This document shows positions 1 to 6,214 of a stretch of DNA of 12,912 bases, piece after piece. Below the pieces are notes generated by a model that was not told the origin of the DNA, did not search any database, and saw nothing but the letters and a program-made list of their open reading frames with translations. Made by a program: the position numbers and the translations under genes. This stretch comes from JBARCX01 sp049794535 (GTDB taxonomy: Bacteria; Pseudomonadota; Gammaproteobacteria; Xanthomonadales; Rhodanobacteraceae), in the NCBI GenBank assembly GCA_049794535.1, contig JBARCX010000072.1, forward strand, positions 1 through 12,912. The letters are read 5' to 3'. How positions within the stretch are numbered: the first letter of the stretch is position 1; each line of letters opens with the position of its first letter.

Positions 1-1826
1 GGCCCGTACTGCTCGGCCCGGTGTCGTTCCTTCGCCTGGCAAAAACCACCGACGGCAGTGACCCGCTCGCTCTGCTGGATGCCTTGCTACCTGCCTATGT
101 CGAACTACTCGAAAAGCTCGCCACTGCCGGTGTCGACTGGGTCCAACTGGACGAACCGTGCCTGGTGCTCGACCTGGACGATGCCACTCGACACGCCTAC
201 ACCCTGGCCTACACCACGCTCGCACTCGGCCCCTCGCCGCAGCGCTTACTCGCCACCTATTTCGGCGCATTGGACGACAATCTCGCCTTGGCTGCCAGCC
301 TGCCGGTGGATGGCCTGCACATTGATTTGGCACGCGCACCGGAACAACTCGACGCCGTGCTCGCTGCACTGCCCGCCGACCGGGTACTCAGTGCCGGTGT
401 CATCGACGGTCGCAACATCTGGCGCAGCCAGCCCACGCAGGTGCTACCACTGCTGGAAAAAATCGCCGCACGCCGCGGCACCGATCGCTTGTGGCTCGCT
501 CCCTCTTGCTCATTACTGCACACGCCAATCGATGCCACGCAGGAAACCGCACTGCCATCGGCACTGCGTAGCTGGCTCGCATTCGCCCAACAGAAGCTGG
601 AGGAGTTACGCCTCTATGCGGACGCATTGAGTGGAAGCCGTATGGCACGCGATGCACTGGGTGAACAAGCCGCCCTGCTCGCTCAACGTCCACATACCCC
701 CGGTGTGCAGCGACAAGACGTGCGTGCTCGGCTGCACGCACTGAGTCCGCAGGCGACGCTGCGACGCTCGGAATTGGCGCATCGCCGCGTCGTCCAAGCC
801 GAGGCATTGGCATTACCGCTGCTACCGACCACCACCATCGGCTCGTTTCCACAAACCGATGCACTACGCCGCGCGCGTGCCGATCATCGCGCCGGGCAGC
901 TCAATCAAAACGCCTACGAAACCGTACTCGCCAATGAAATCCGCCACGTACTGGAGCAGCAGGAAGCCGCTGGGCTGGACGTGCTTGTACACGGCGAACC
1001 CGAGCGCAACGACATGGTGGAGTATTTCGGCGAGCAGCTCGACGGCTTTGCCTTTACACGCCATGGTTGGGTACAGAGCTATGGCTCGCGTTGTGTGAAG
1101 CCGCCGATCATCTGGGGTGACGTGGCTCGCCCTGCACCGATGACGGTGCGCTGGTCGAGCTACGCACAGTCACTCACCGACAAGCCCGTGAAGGGTATGC
1201 TGACCGGCCCGGTGACGGTGTTGCAGTGGTCCTTCGTACGCGATGACCTGCCGCGTGAAACCGTTTGCCGGCAACTCGCCCTGGCCCTACGCGATGAGGT
1301 GCACGATCTTGAGCGTGCCGGCATCCGTGTGATCCAGATTGACGAGCCCGCTCTGCGCGAAGGGCTTCCGCTGCGTCAGGCTGATCAGCCGGCTTACCTC
1401 GACTGGGCGGTGCAGTGCTTCCGGATCAGTGCCGGCGGCGTAGGCGATGCCACGCAGATCCATACGCACATGTGCTACGCCGAGTTCAACGCGATTATTG
1501 ATGCGGTCGCCGCACTGGATGCCGATGTCATCTCCATCGAGAGCAGCCGCTCGCGCATGGAACTGCTCGACGCCTTCGAGCGCTACAGCTACCCAGGCGA
1601 TATCGGCCCCGGCGTGTACGACATCCATTCGCCACGCGTACCGGGTCGCGAAGAAATCGTCTCGCTGCTACGCAATGCATTACGCGTACTCGACGCGAAA
1701 CAGCTGTGGGTCAACCCCGACTGCGGCCTGAAAACTCGCGGCTGGGCCGAAGTCACTCCGGCCTTGGCGGCCATGGTGGCGGCTGCGCGCGAATTGCGGG
1801 TGGAGTTGGCTGCTCAGGCCAGCTGA
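1..1826 (+). CDS. metE: Cobalamin-independent methionine synthase MetE (5' end outside window)
   Basis: Transfers the methyl group of 5-methyltetrahydropteroyltri-glutamate to homocysteine, the last step of methionine synthesis, in the cytosol and without B12. The reading frame is already open at base 3 (PVLLGPVSFL, a conserved MetE core stretch), so the GTG at 21 is not a start. About 607 residues are visible; the family is about 750-770 aa, so roughly 150 N-terminal residues are missing. The C-terminal catalytic barrel carries the expected zinc ligands: His (1467-1469) and Cys (1473-1475) in THMCY, Glu (1539-1541) in SIESSRS, and Cys (1722-1724) in NPDCGLKTR. The substrate-binding TTTIGSFPQT stretch lies near 829-858. 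Stop TGA is at 1824-1826. No frameshift or missing key residue is seen. metK follows in the same direction 414 nt later, giving a methionine/SAM locus; the long gap makes co-transcription uncertain. Confidence 0.97.
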   Translation, partial: PVLLGPVSFLRLAKTTDGSDPLALLDALLPAYVELLEKLATAGVDWVQLDEPCLVLDLDDATRHAYTLAYTTLALGPSPQRLLATYFGALDDNLALAASLPVDGLHIDLARAPEQLDAVLAALPADRVLSAGVIDGRNIWRSQPTQVLPLLEKIAARRGTDRLWLAPSCSLLHTPIDATQETALPSALRSWLAFAQQKLEELRLYADALSGSRMARDALGEQAALLAQRPHTPGVQRQDVRARLHALSPQATLRRSELAHRRVVQAEALALPLLPTTTIGSFPQTDALRRARADHRAGQLNQNAYETVLANEIRHVLEQQEAAGLDVLVHGEPERNDMVEYFGEQLDGFAFTRHGWVQSYGSRCVKPPIIWGDVARPAPMTVRWSSYAQSLTDKPVKGMLTGPVTVLQWSFVRDDLPRETVCRQLALALRDEVHDLERAGIRVIQIDEPALREGLPLRQADQPAYLDWAVQCFRISAGGVGDATQIHTHMCYAEFNAIIDAVAALDADVISIESSRSRMELLDAFERYSYPGDIGPGVYDIHSPRVPGREEIVSLLRNALRVLDAKQLWVNPDCGLKTRGWAEVTPALAAMVAAARELRVELAAQAS

Positions 1827-1840
1827 GGCTCTCGTTCATG

Positions 1841-1970
1841 CTCCTCCCCCTATTCACAGGGGGAGGTTGGGAGGGGGTAAATACTTGCCTCACTGGACGG
1901 GCTTCACCCCACCCCAACCCTGCTACGACCAACGGAAGTCCCCTTTTCGCGACACGCAGGGGAGGGAGTT
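1841..1970. repeat. G/C-rich intergenic inverted-repeat element (REP/MITE-like)
   Basis: The region after metE is a nested inverted repeat. The left half begins with a perfect 9-bp hairpin (CCTCCCCCT at 1843-1851, loop ATTCAC, AGGGGGAGG at 1858-1866). It runs into GGTTGGGAGGGGGT (1865-1878), which pairs 12/14 with ACCCCACCCCAACC (1906-1919). The right half has its own hairpin (TCCCCT 1939-1944 with AGGGGA 1958-1963). The composition, two C-run/G-run hairpins around an inverted core, resembles the short dispersed palindromic elements common between genes in high-GC gammaproteobacteria. No coding potential is evident. The first hairpin could end metE transcription, but it lacks a T-run. Copy number elsewhere in the genome cannot be judged from this window. 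Confidence 0.6.
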
Positions 1971-2106
1971 ATGTCGCGTGGCGTATGAATTCACAGCGCG
2001 ATTTTGGGTAGCCCCAAACAGCGTCCACGTAACCTTTGCTCGGCTATTCTTTGGCCCAATATCCACCTCAGCGACCACTTACCTGAACCCGCCGAGCCAC
2101 CCCAAA

Positions 2107-2122
2107 AGCCGTCCAAACGGCT
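2107..2122 (+). other. Small perfect hairpin upstream of metK
   Basis: AGCCGT (2107-2112), loop CCAA, ACGGCT (2117-2122): a 6-bp perfect stem with a 4-nt loop, about 120 nt before the metK start and upstream of the proposed promoter. It could be a regulator half-site pair or a weak RNA hairpin. It does not match a regulatory site I can name. The rest of 1971-2150 shows no convincing gene or known riboswitch fold by eye. Confidence 0.3.
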
Positions 2123-2163
2123 GAATCGGCATGAAATCGTCATCCTTGTATTGCAAGCTGAAG

Positions 2164-2192
2164 CTGCAAACCCGGGGCACCCCGTGTATCAT
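2164..2192 (+). promoter_or_regulatory. Putative metK promoter with palindromic spacer
   Basis: TATCAT (2187-2192) is a good -10 candidate. A poor -35 (CTGCAA, 2164-2169) lies 17 nt upstream. The spacer contains CGGGGCACCCCG, an inverted repeat with a 2-nt centre, which could be an operator overlapping the core promoter. The predicted leader is about 40 nt and contains the metK ribosome site AAGGAAGG (2222-2229). The promoter is inferred from sequence only; the weak -35 keeps confidence low. Confidence 0.35.
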
Positions 2193-2240
2193 GTCCCGCT
2201 TCTTTCATCTCTCTATCCGTAAGGAAGGATATAACCCGCG

Positions 2241-3440
2241 ATGAGCAACTTCCTATTCACCTCCGAATCGGTTTCCGAAGGCCATCCGGATAAGGTCGCC
2301 GACCAGATCTCCGACGCCGTCCTCGACGCGATCCTCGCGCAGGATGCCCGCGCACGCGTGGCTTGCGAAACCATGGTGAAAACTGGCGTGGCCATCGTGG
2401 CCGGCGAGATCACCACCAGCGCGTGGATCGACCTCGAGGCGCTGACCCGCAAGGTCATCGTCGACATCGGTTATGACTCTTCCGACGTCGGTTTCGACGG
2501 CGCCACCTGCGGCGTGCTGAATCTAATCGGCAAGCAGTCGCCGGATATCAACCAGGGTGTGGATCGCAAGAAGCCGGAAGAACAGGGCGCTGGCGACCAG
2601 GGCCTGATGTTCGGCTACGCCACCAACGAAACCAAAGATTTCATGCCGGCGGCGATCTACTACTCGCACCGCCTGGTCGAGCAGCAGGCGAAAGTCCGCA
2701 AGAAGAAGAACTCGCCGCTGTCCTGGCTGCGCCCGGATGCGAAGAGCCAGGTCACCCTGCGCTATGAGAACGACAAGGCCGTGGCGATCGATGCCGTGGT
2801 GCTGTCCACCCAGCACGATCCAGACGTCAAGCAGAAAGACCTGGTCGAGGCTGTGCGTGAGCTGATCCTCAAGCCGGTGCTGCCAGCCAAGCTGCTGCAC
2901 AAGGGCACCAAGTTCCACATCAACCCAACCGGCAAGTTCGTGATCGGCGGCCCGGTGGGCGATTGCGGCCTGACCGGTCGCAAGATCATCGTCGACACCT
3001 ACGGCGGCTGGGCTCGTCACGGTGGTGGCGCGTTCTCGGGTAAGGATCCGTCCAAGGTCGACCGTTCGGCTGCTTATGCTGCGCGTTACGTGGCGAAGAA
3101 CATCGTCGCTGCCGGCATCGCGGACCGTTGCGAAGTGCAGGTCTCCTACGCCATCGGCGTGGCGCACCCCACCTCGATCTCGGTCACCACGTTTGGTACC
3201 GGCAAGATCAGCGACGACAAGATCGAAAAGCTGATCCGCAAGCATTTCGACCTGCGTCCGTACGGCATCCTGCAGATGCTCGACCTGATCCACCCGATGT
3301 ACCAGCAGACCGCCAGCTACGGCCACTTCGGTCGTGCGCCGTACGAGATGAAGGGCCCGGATGGCAAAACCTTCACCGCGTTCTCGTGGGAAAAAACCGA
3401 CAAGGCCGACGCGCTGCGCGCGGATGCCAAACTGAAGTAA
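2241..3440 (+). CDS. metK: S-adenosylmethionine synthetase MetK
   Basis: Makes S-adenosylmethionine from ATP and methionine with release of phosphate and pyrophosphate; cytosolic homotetramer/dimer needing Mg2+ and K+. The protein is 399 aa, slightly longer than E. coli MetK (384 aa); part of the extra length is a lysine-rich loop (KVRKKKNSPLSWL) in the middle domain. Family motifs are intact: GHPDK at residues 14-18, GAGDQG at 116-121, and the P-loop-like GGGAFSGKD at 261-269 followed by KVDRS. The ATG at 2241 follows AAGGAAGG with about 11 nt spacing and matches the usual N-terminus (LFTSESVSEGHPDK), so the start is secure. A strong terminator follows the stop. Its last 38 codons and terminator are repeated at 5992-6168, on the far side of the next three genes. 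The repeat does not disrupt this copy. Confidence 0.98.
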   Translation: MSNFLFTSESVSEGHPDKVADQISDAVLDAILAQDARARVACETMVKTGVAIVAGEITTSAWIDLEALTRKVIVDIGYDSSDVGFDGATCGVLNLIGKQSPDINQGVDRKKPEEQGAGDQGLMFGYATNETKDFMPAAIYYSHRLVEQQAKVRKKKNSPLSWLRPDAKSQVTLRYENDKAVAIDAVVLSTQHDPDVKQKDLVEAVRELILKPVLPAKLLHKGTKFHINPTGKFVIGGPVGDCGLTGRKIIVDTYGGWARHGGGAFSGKDPSKVDRSAAYAARYVAKNIVAAGIADRCEVQVSYAIGVAHPTSISVTTFGTGKISDDKIEKLIRKHFDLRPYGILQMLDLIHPMYQQTASYGHFGRAPYEMKGPDGKTFTAFSWEKTDKADALRADAKLK

Positions 3441-3498
3441 GCCACACCTGCTTCAGCGTCACGCAAAAGGCCGCAGCGATGCGGCCTTTTGTATTTTT
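3322..3498 (+). repeat. Left direct repeat: metK 3' end plus terminator
   Basis: This segment recurs at 5992-6168. The first 88 nt (3322-3409) are identical to 5992-6079. The next 31 coding nt, to the stop, differ at only four bases (3410, 3422, 3425, 3431), all third codon positions. The 23-nt spacer after the stop diverges (about five substitutions and one indel). The last 39 nt, covering the terminator, are identical again. This left copy is joined to a complete metK. Confidence 0.95.
3465..3498 (+). terminator. Intrinsic terminator of metK
   Basis: AAAAGGCCGCA (3465-3475) and TGCGGCCTTTT (3480-3490) form a perfect 11-bp stem with loop GCGA, followed by GTATTTTT. It lies 24 nt after the metK stop and should insulate metK from the operon that follows. 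The same hairpin is duplicated at 6136-6168. Confidence 0.93.
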
Positions 3499-3611
3499 GG
3501 CCTAGCGTCATCCGCTACAGAACACGCTCACTTGCGTAGCGGCGACGTATTGATCACGGCATCGTACACACCCCGCCAATCAGCTAATCTTCGGCAAATC
3601 CCTTCCGGGCA

Positions 3612-4247
3612 ATGCTCATGGACGAAACTTCCCGTCGACCGATTCGCGCACGCGGCAGTCACTGGGCTCAGCGTAGCGCCACGATGCTCGCGCGTTCGGC
3701 TATCACGCCAAACCAGATCTCCGTGGCGAGTGCGTTATTCGCCGCTGCGGGTGCTGCATTTCTGATCTATTGGCCCACATGGATAGGACTGCTGCTGTGC
3801 GCGCTATGCGTGCAAGCCCGCCTGATCTGCAATCTGCTCGATGGCATGGTTGCCATGGAGGGTGGCAAGAAATCAGCAGTGGGTGCGCTGTACAACGAGT
3901 TTCCGGACCGCGTCGCCGACTCACTGCTGATCGTGGCCCTGGGTTATGCCTGTGGACAACCATGGCTAGGCTGGCTCGGCGCGTTACTGGCGGCGCTGAC
4001 AGCCTACGTGCGATTGGCTGGCGGCAGTCTAGGTCAGCCGCAAGATTTCCGTGGGCCGATGGCAAAACAACATCGCATGGCTGTACTCACCGCCGCGTGT
4101 GTGTTTGGTGCCATCGAGCGCATCTGGCTTGGTAGTCACTGGACGTTGTTGATTGCCGCAGGACTAATCGCTATCGGCTCGGCGCTGACCTGCGTCACCC
4201 GAGCGCGCGCAATCGCCGCGAAACTGCACACAGGAGGCGCTGCATGA
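3612..4247 (+). CDS. CDP-alcohol phosphatidyltransferase family protein (YnbA-like)
   Basis: Predicted integral inner-membrane enzyme, 211 aa, that would move a phosphatidyl group from CDP-diacylglycerol to an alcohol head group. It starts TPNQIS (residues 32-37), has several hydrophobic segments (about 38-60, 104-135, 146-161, 168-191), and carries a variant of the family signature: N74-x2-D77-G78-x2-A81-M82-x8-G91-x3-N95-x3-D99, with a further D103. Against the canonical DxxDGxxAR...GxxxDxxxD, the first and third metal-binding Asp are Asn and the Arg is Met. GPMAKQHRMA (about 138-147) and the overall layout resemble the YnbA-type subgroup. The head-group acceptor cannot be told. Start ATG 3612 or 3618: neither has a clear ribosome site. 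It overlaps the next gene by 4 nt (ATGA), so it leads a coupled operon. The 3499-3611 leader shows no strong promoter. Confidence 0.85.
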   Translation: MLMDETSRRPIRARGSHWAQRSATMLARSAITPNQISVASALFAAAGAAFLIYWPTWIGLLLCALCVQARLICNLLDGMVAMEGGKKSAVGALYNEFPDRVADSLLIVALGYACGQPWLGWLGALLAALTAYVRLAGGSLGQPQDFRGPMAKQHRMAVLTAACVFGAIERIWLGSHWTLLIAAGLIAIGSALTCVTRARAIAAKLHTGGAA

Positions 4248-4843
4248 TTACCTCACGCCTACTTGTCGGGCTTGTTCGCGCACTTGTGGGGGCACATGGT
4301 CGCTGGATCGGCAGTGCACCAGCATCGACCCAGCGCATCTATTTCGCCAACCATTCCAGCCACCTCGACGCGCTTGCACTGTGGGCTGCATTACCGCCAA
4401 AACTGCGTGCAAGCACACGCCCGGTCGCAGCACGCGACTATTGGGGGCGCGGTGGCATTCGCGGCTTCATCGCTGACCATGGATTCCATGCTGTTTACAT
4501 CGAGCGGGACGCAAGCCAACGCGAGGGCGACCCACTGCAACCGTTGATGGATGCGTTGGAGGCGGGCGATTCCCTGATCATCTTCCCTGAGGGCACGCGA
4601 AGCCAGGAACCCCTGCCCATGCCGTTCAAAGCAGGGCTTTTCCACCTGGCCCAACGATTTCCGCGAGTGGAACTAGTCGCGGTGTATCTGGATACGTTGC
4701 ATCGGAGCATGCCCAAAGGCAGCCTGCTGCCGGTGCCACTGACCTGCACGGTACGCTTTGGTCGCAGCCTGCAGTTGCAGCAGGGTGAGGACAAGGCTGA
4801 CTTTCTGAAACGCGCCCATGCGGCGGTAGTGGAATTGGCATGA
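4244..4843 (+). CDS. Lysophospholipid (1-acylglycerol-3-phosphate) acyltransferase family, PlsC-like
   Basis: A 199-aa protein of the PlsC/LPLAT family, which transfers an acyl chain from acyl-ACP or acyl-CoA to a lysophosphatidic acid or similar acceptor at the inner membrane. The catalytic H(x)4D motif is NHSSHLD (H37, D42) and the acceptor-binding motif is FPEGTRS (114-120). Both are intact, so the enzyme is likely active. It lacks a clear long membrane anchor; the N-terminal segment 5-20 is only mildly hydrophobic. Start ATG 4244 overlaps the upstream stop (ATGA) and is preceded by a strong AGGAGG about 7 nt upstream. Its own stop overlaps the next start in the same way. Its position between a CDP-alcohol transferase and a CdsA homologue suggests that it makes phosphatidate for them. 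Exact substrate unknown. Confidence 0.9.
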   Translation: MITSRLLVGLVRALVGAHGRWIGSAPASTQRIYFANHSSHLDALALWAALPPKLRASTRPVAARDYWGRGGIRGFIADHGFHAVYIERDASQREGDPLQPLMDALEAGDSLIIFPEGTRSQEPLPMPFKAGLFHLAQRFPRVELVAVYLDTLHRSMPKGSLLPVPLTCTVRFGRSLQLQQGEDKADFLKRAHAAVVELA

Positions 4844-5823
4844 CGACGCCGAATAGCACGACTCCGGGCTCGATGATGCAGCACCTCTCAATGCAGGATA
4901 AATTCTGGTGGGTCATGGGCGGGGTGCTGGCACTACTGCTGATAGCAAGCGCTATCGGCGGGTGGCTGCAGCATCGCGCCACGCCCGGTAAACGTGAGGT
5001 GATCGACAATCTCAACGCACGCATTCGCGCTTGGTGGGTAATGGCCGCGTTGTTGTGTGCGTGTTTCATGTTGGGACGCGTGACCACGCTGGTGTTCTTC
5101 GCATTGGCTTCGTTCTTCGCACTGCGCGAGTTCATCACGCTTACCCCAACCAGGCGTGGCGATCACCTTCCGCTGTGCCTATGCTTCTACGTTGCCATTC
5201 CTTTGCAGTATTGGCTGATTGGCATCGACTGGTACGGACTGTTCGCGATCTGCCTGCCGGTCTACGGCTTCCTGCTGTTGCCTGCGGTTTCCGCACTGAC
5301 CGGCGATGTAGAGAATTTCCTTGAGCGCACCACCAAGATCCAATGGGGGCTGATCCTCACTGTCTACTGCATAAGCTATGCACCCGCGATGCTGCTGCTA
5401 AAGATTCCAGGCTACGAAGGACAAAGCCTGCTGTTGATGCTCTACCTGCTATTGGTCGTGCAGATCAGCGACGTATTGCAGTACGTGTTCGGTAAATTGT
5501 TTGGCAAACGCAAGCTAGCCCCATTGGTTAGCCCGTCAAAGACAGTGGAAGGACTACTTGGCGGAGGACTTTCGGCCACGGCGATCGGCGCATGCCTTTG
5601 GTGGATTACACCATTCTCGTTCTGGGGCTCAGCTGGCATGTCGGCGCTGATCGTGCTATCCGGTTTTCTTGGAGGGCTGGCACTGTCTGCGGTGAAACGC
5701 AGCCTCGGCGCAAAGGATTGGGGCACCATGATCGAGGGACATGGCGGCATGCTGTACCGACTCGACTCTGTCAGCTTCGCCGCGCCGATCTTCTTCCACG
5801 TGGTGCACTTCGCATTTATGTAA
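4840..5823 (+). CDS. Phosphatidate cytidylyltransferase (CdsA/YnbB-like)
   Basis: A 327-aa polytopic membrane protein with roughly eight hydrophobic segments. It would convert phosphatidate and CTP to CDP-diacylglycerol, the donor used by the first gene of this operon. The C-terminal CTP-transferase signature is recognisable: S283, K286-R287, K292-D293, G295, then GHGG at 300-303 and R307-x-D309. Two positions depart from the usual pattern: E299 where Pro, Gly or Ser is common before GHGG, and Y306 where the first Asp of the usual DRxD is expected. In CdsA that Asp belongs to the metal-binding active site, so activity may be altered, or this may be normal for its subgroup. It is coupled to the acyltransferase by a 4-nt overlap (ATGA). 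It is longer than classical CdsA (about 285 aa), with an N-terminal extension containing a membrane helix (about 24-46). It is probably a second, accessory CdsA-type gene rather than the housekeeping one. Confidence 0.88.
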   Translation: MTTPNSTTPGSMMQHLSMQDKFWWVMGGVLALLLIASAIGGWLQHRATPGKREVIDNLNARIRAWWVMAALLCACFMLGRVTTLVFFALASFFALREFITLTPTRRGDHLPLCLCFYVAIPLQYWLIGIDWYGLFAICLPVYGFLLLPAVSALTGDVENFLERTTKIQWGLILTVYCISYAPAMLLLKIPGYEGQSLLLMLYLLLVVQISDVLQYVFGKLFGKRKLAPLVSPSKTVEGLLGGGLSATAIGACLWWITPFSFWGSAGMSALIVLSGFLGGLALSAVKRSLGAKDWGTMIEGHGGMLYRLDSVSFAAPIFFHVVHFAFM

Positions 5824-5991
5824 TCACCAAAAATCATGGCCCACCGCACGCTAGGGACAAACCATCACTTATCGTGAAATCGAAAACGGTGACGACTGGC
5901 ATCACTACATTCTGTCCAGCATTGACGGATGTGGCGTACGAATCGCGTCATCGCATTGGCTGCTCAATCGGCGGCCTAGCGGGCGACCACA
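5824..5991. other. Non-coding stretch between operon and right repeat
   Basis: These 168 nt separate the end of the CdsA-like gene from the duplicated metK tail. No protein match, ribosome site, RNA fold or transposase remnant was recognised in any frame. The only link to the left boundary is a shared 9-mer GGCCTAGCG, at 5973-5981 here and at 3499-3507 just after the left terminator. If the flanking repeats mark an insertion, this is the inner right edge of the inserted DNA. Confidence 0.4.
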
Positions 5992-6110
5992 GCCACTTCG
6001 GTCGTGCGCCGTACGAGATGAAGGGCCCGGATGGCAAAACCTTCACCGCGTTCTCGTGGGAAAAAACCGACAAGGCCGAAGCGCTGCGCGCCGACGCCAA
6101 GCTGAAGTAA
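5992..6110 (+). pseudogene. metK 3' fragment (last 38 codons and stop)
   Basis: Encodes HFGRAPYEMKG...KLK, the MetK C-terminus (residues 362-399), with a single amino-acid change, Asp390 to Glu. The other three differences are synonymous. No start codon with a ribosome site precedes it. An accidental open frame runs into it from 5592, but that frame is antisense to nothing useful and lies inside the CdsA-like gene out of frame. It is best read as a displaced gene end, not an expressed protein. Confidence 0.92.
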
Positions 6111-6135
6111 GCCGCATCCACTTCAGATGTCACGC

Positions 6136-6168
6136 AAAAGGCCGCAGCGATGCGGCCTTTTGTATTTT
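6136..6168 (+). terminator. Duplicated metK terminator, now ending the phospholipid operon
   Basis: Same hairpin as after metK: AAAAGGCCGCA (6136-6146), loop GCGA, TGCGGCCTTTT (6151-6161), then GTATTTT. It sits 313 nt after the CdsA-like stop and 47 nt before the 3' end of the convergent kinase gene. It would therefore stop the operon's transcript and may also work on the opposite strand, where the A-run becomes a short T-run. Confidence 0.9.
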
Positions 6169-6214
6169 GGTATGTCGTATTTCGGAACGCCCTACAACCT
6201 AGAGCCGTCCATAT

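Larger units (their letters stand above)
5992..6168 (+). repeat. Right direct repeat: second copy of metK 3' end and terminator
   Basis: Matches 3322-3498 with an offset of 2670 nt in the coding part and 2671 nt in the terminator part. Similarity begins abruptly at 5992: base 5991 is A where metK has G, and no similarity is seen further upstream. Similarity stops soon after the terminator T-run. Together with the left copy it brackets the three-gene phospholipid operon. Confidence 0.95.

Noticed and set aside
400..864. 154-codon antisense frame in metE.
   Set aside because: It lies wholly within a gene with intact zinc ligands and has no homologous features.
1827..2240. Possible SAM or SAH riboswitch ahead of metK.
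   Set aside because: No arrangement matching a known SAM or SAH class was recognisable by eye; only short hairpins were seen. A covariance-model search would be decisive.
2523..3326. 267-codon open frame antisense to metK.
   Set aside because: It is a shadow of metK's codon bias in a high-GC gene; composition is low-complexity and no motif was recognised.
5973..5981. 9-mer GGCCTAGCG also at 3499-3507, at the two inner edges of the bracketed region, as an att arm site.
   Set aside because: A single 9-nt match in a high-GC 2.7-kb region can occur by chance and is not positioned symmetrically, so it is only noted.
3441..5991. Phage or conjugative element between the metK repeats.
   Set aside because: No integrase, excisionase, structural or transfer gene is present; the content is three phospholipid-type enzymes only.
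5592..6110. 172-codon open frame that ends in the duplicated metK tail, looking like a fusion protein.
   Set aside because: Its first 230 nt lie out of frame inside the CdsA-like gene, whose motifs are clear. The middle has no recognisable protein and the frame joins the metK tail by chance. No ribosome site was seen.
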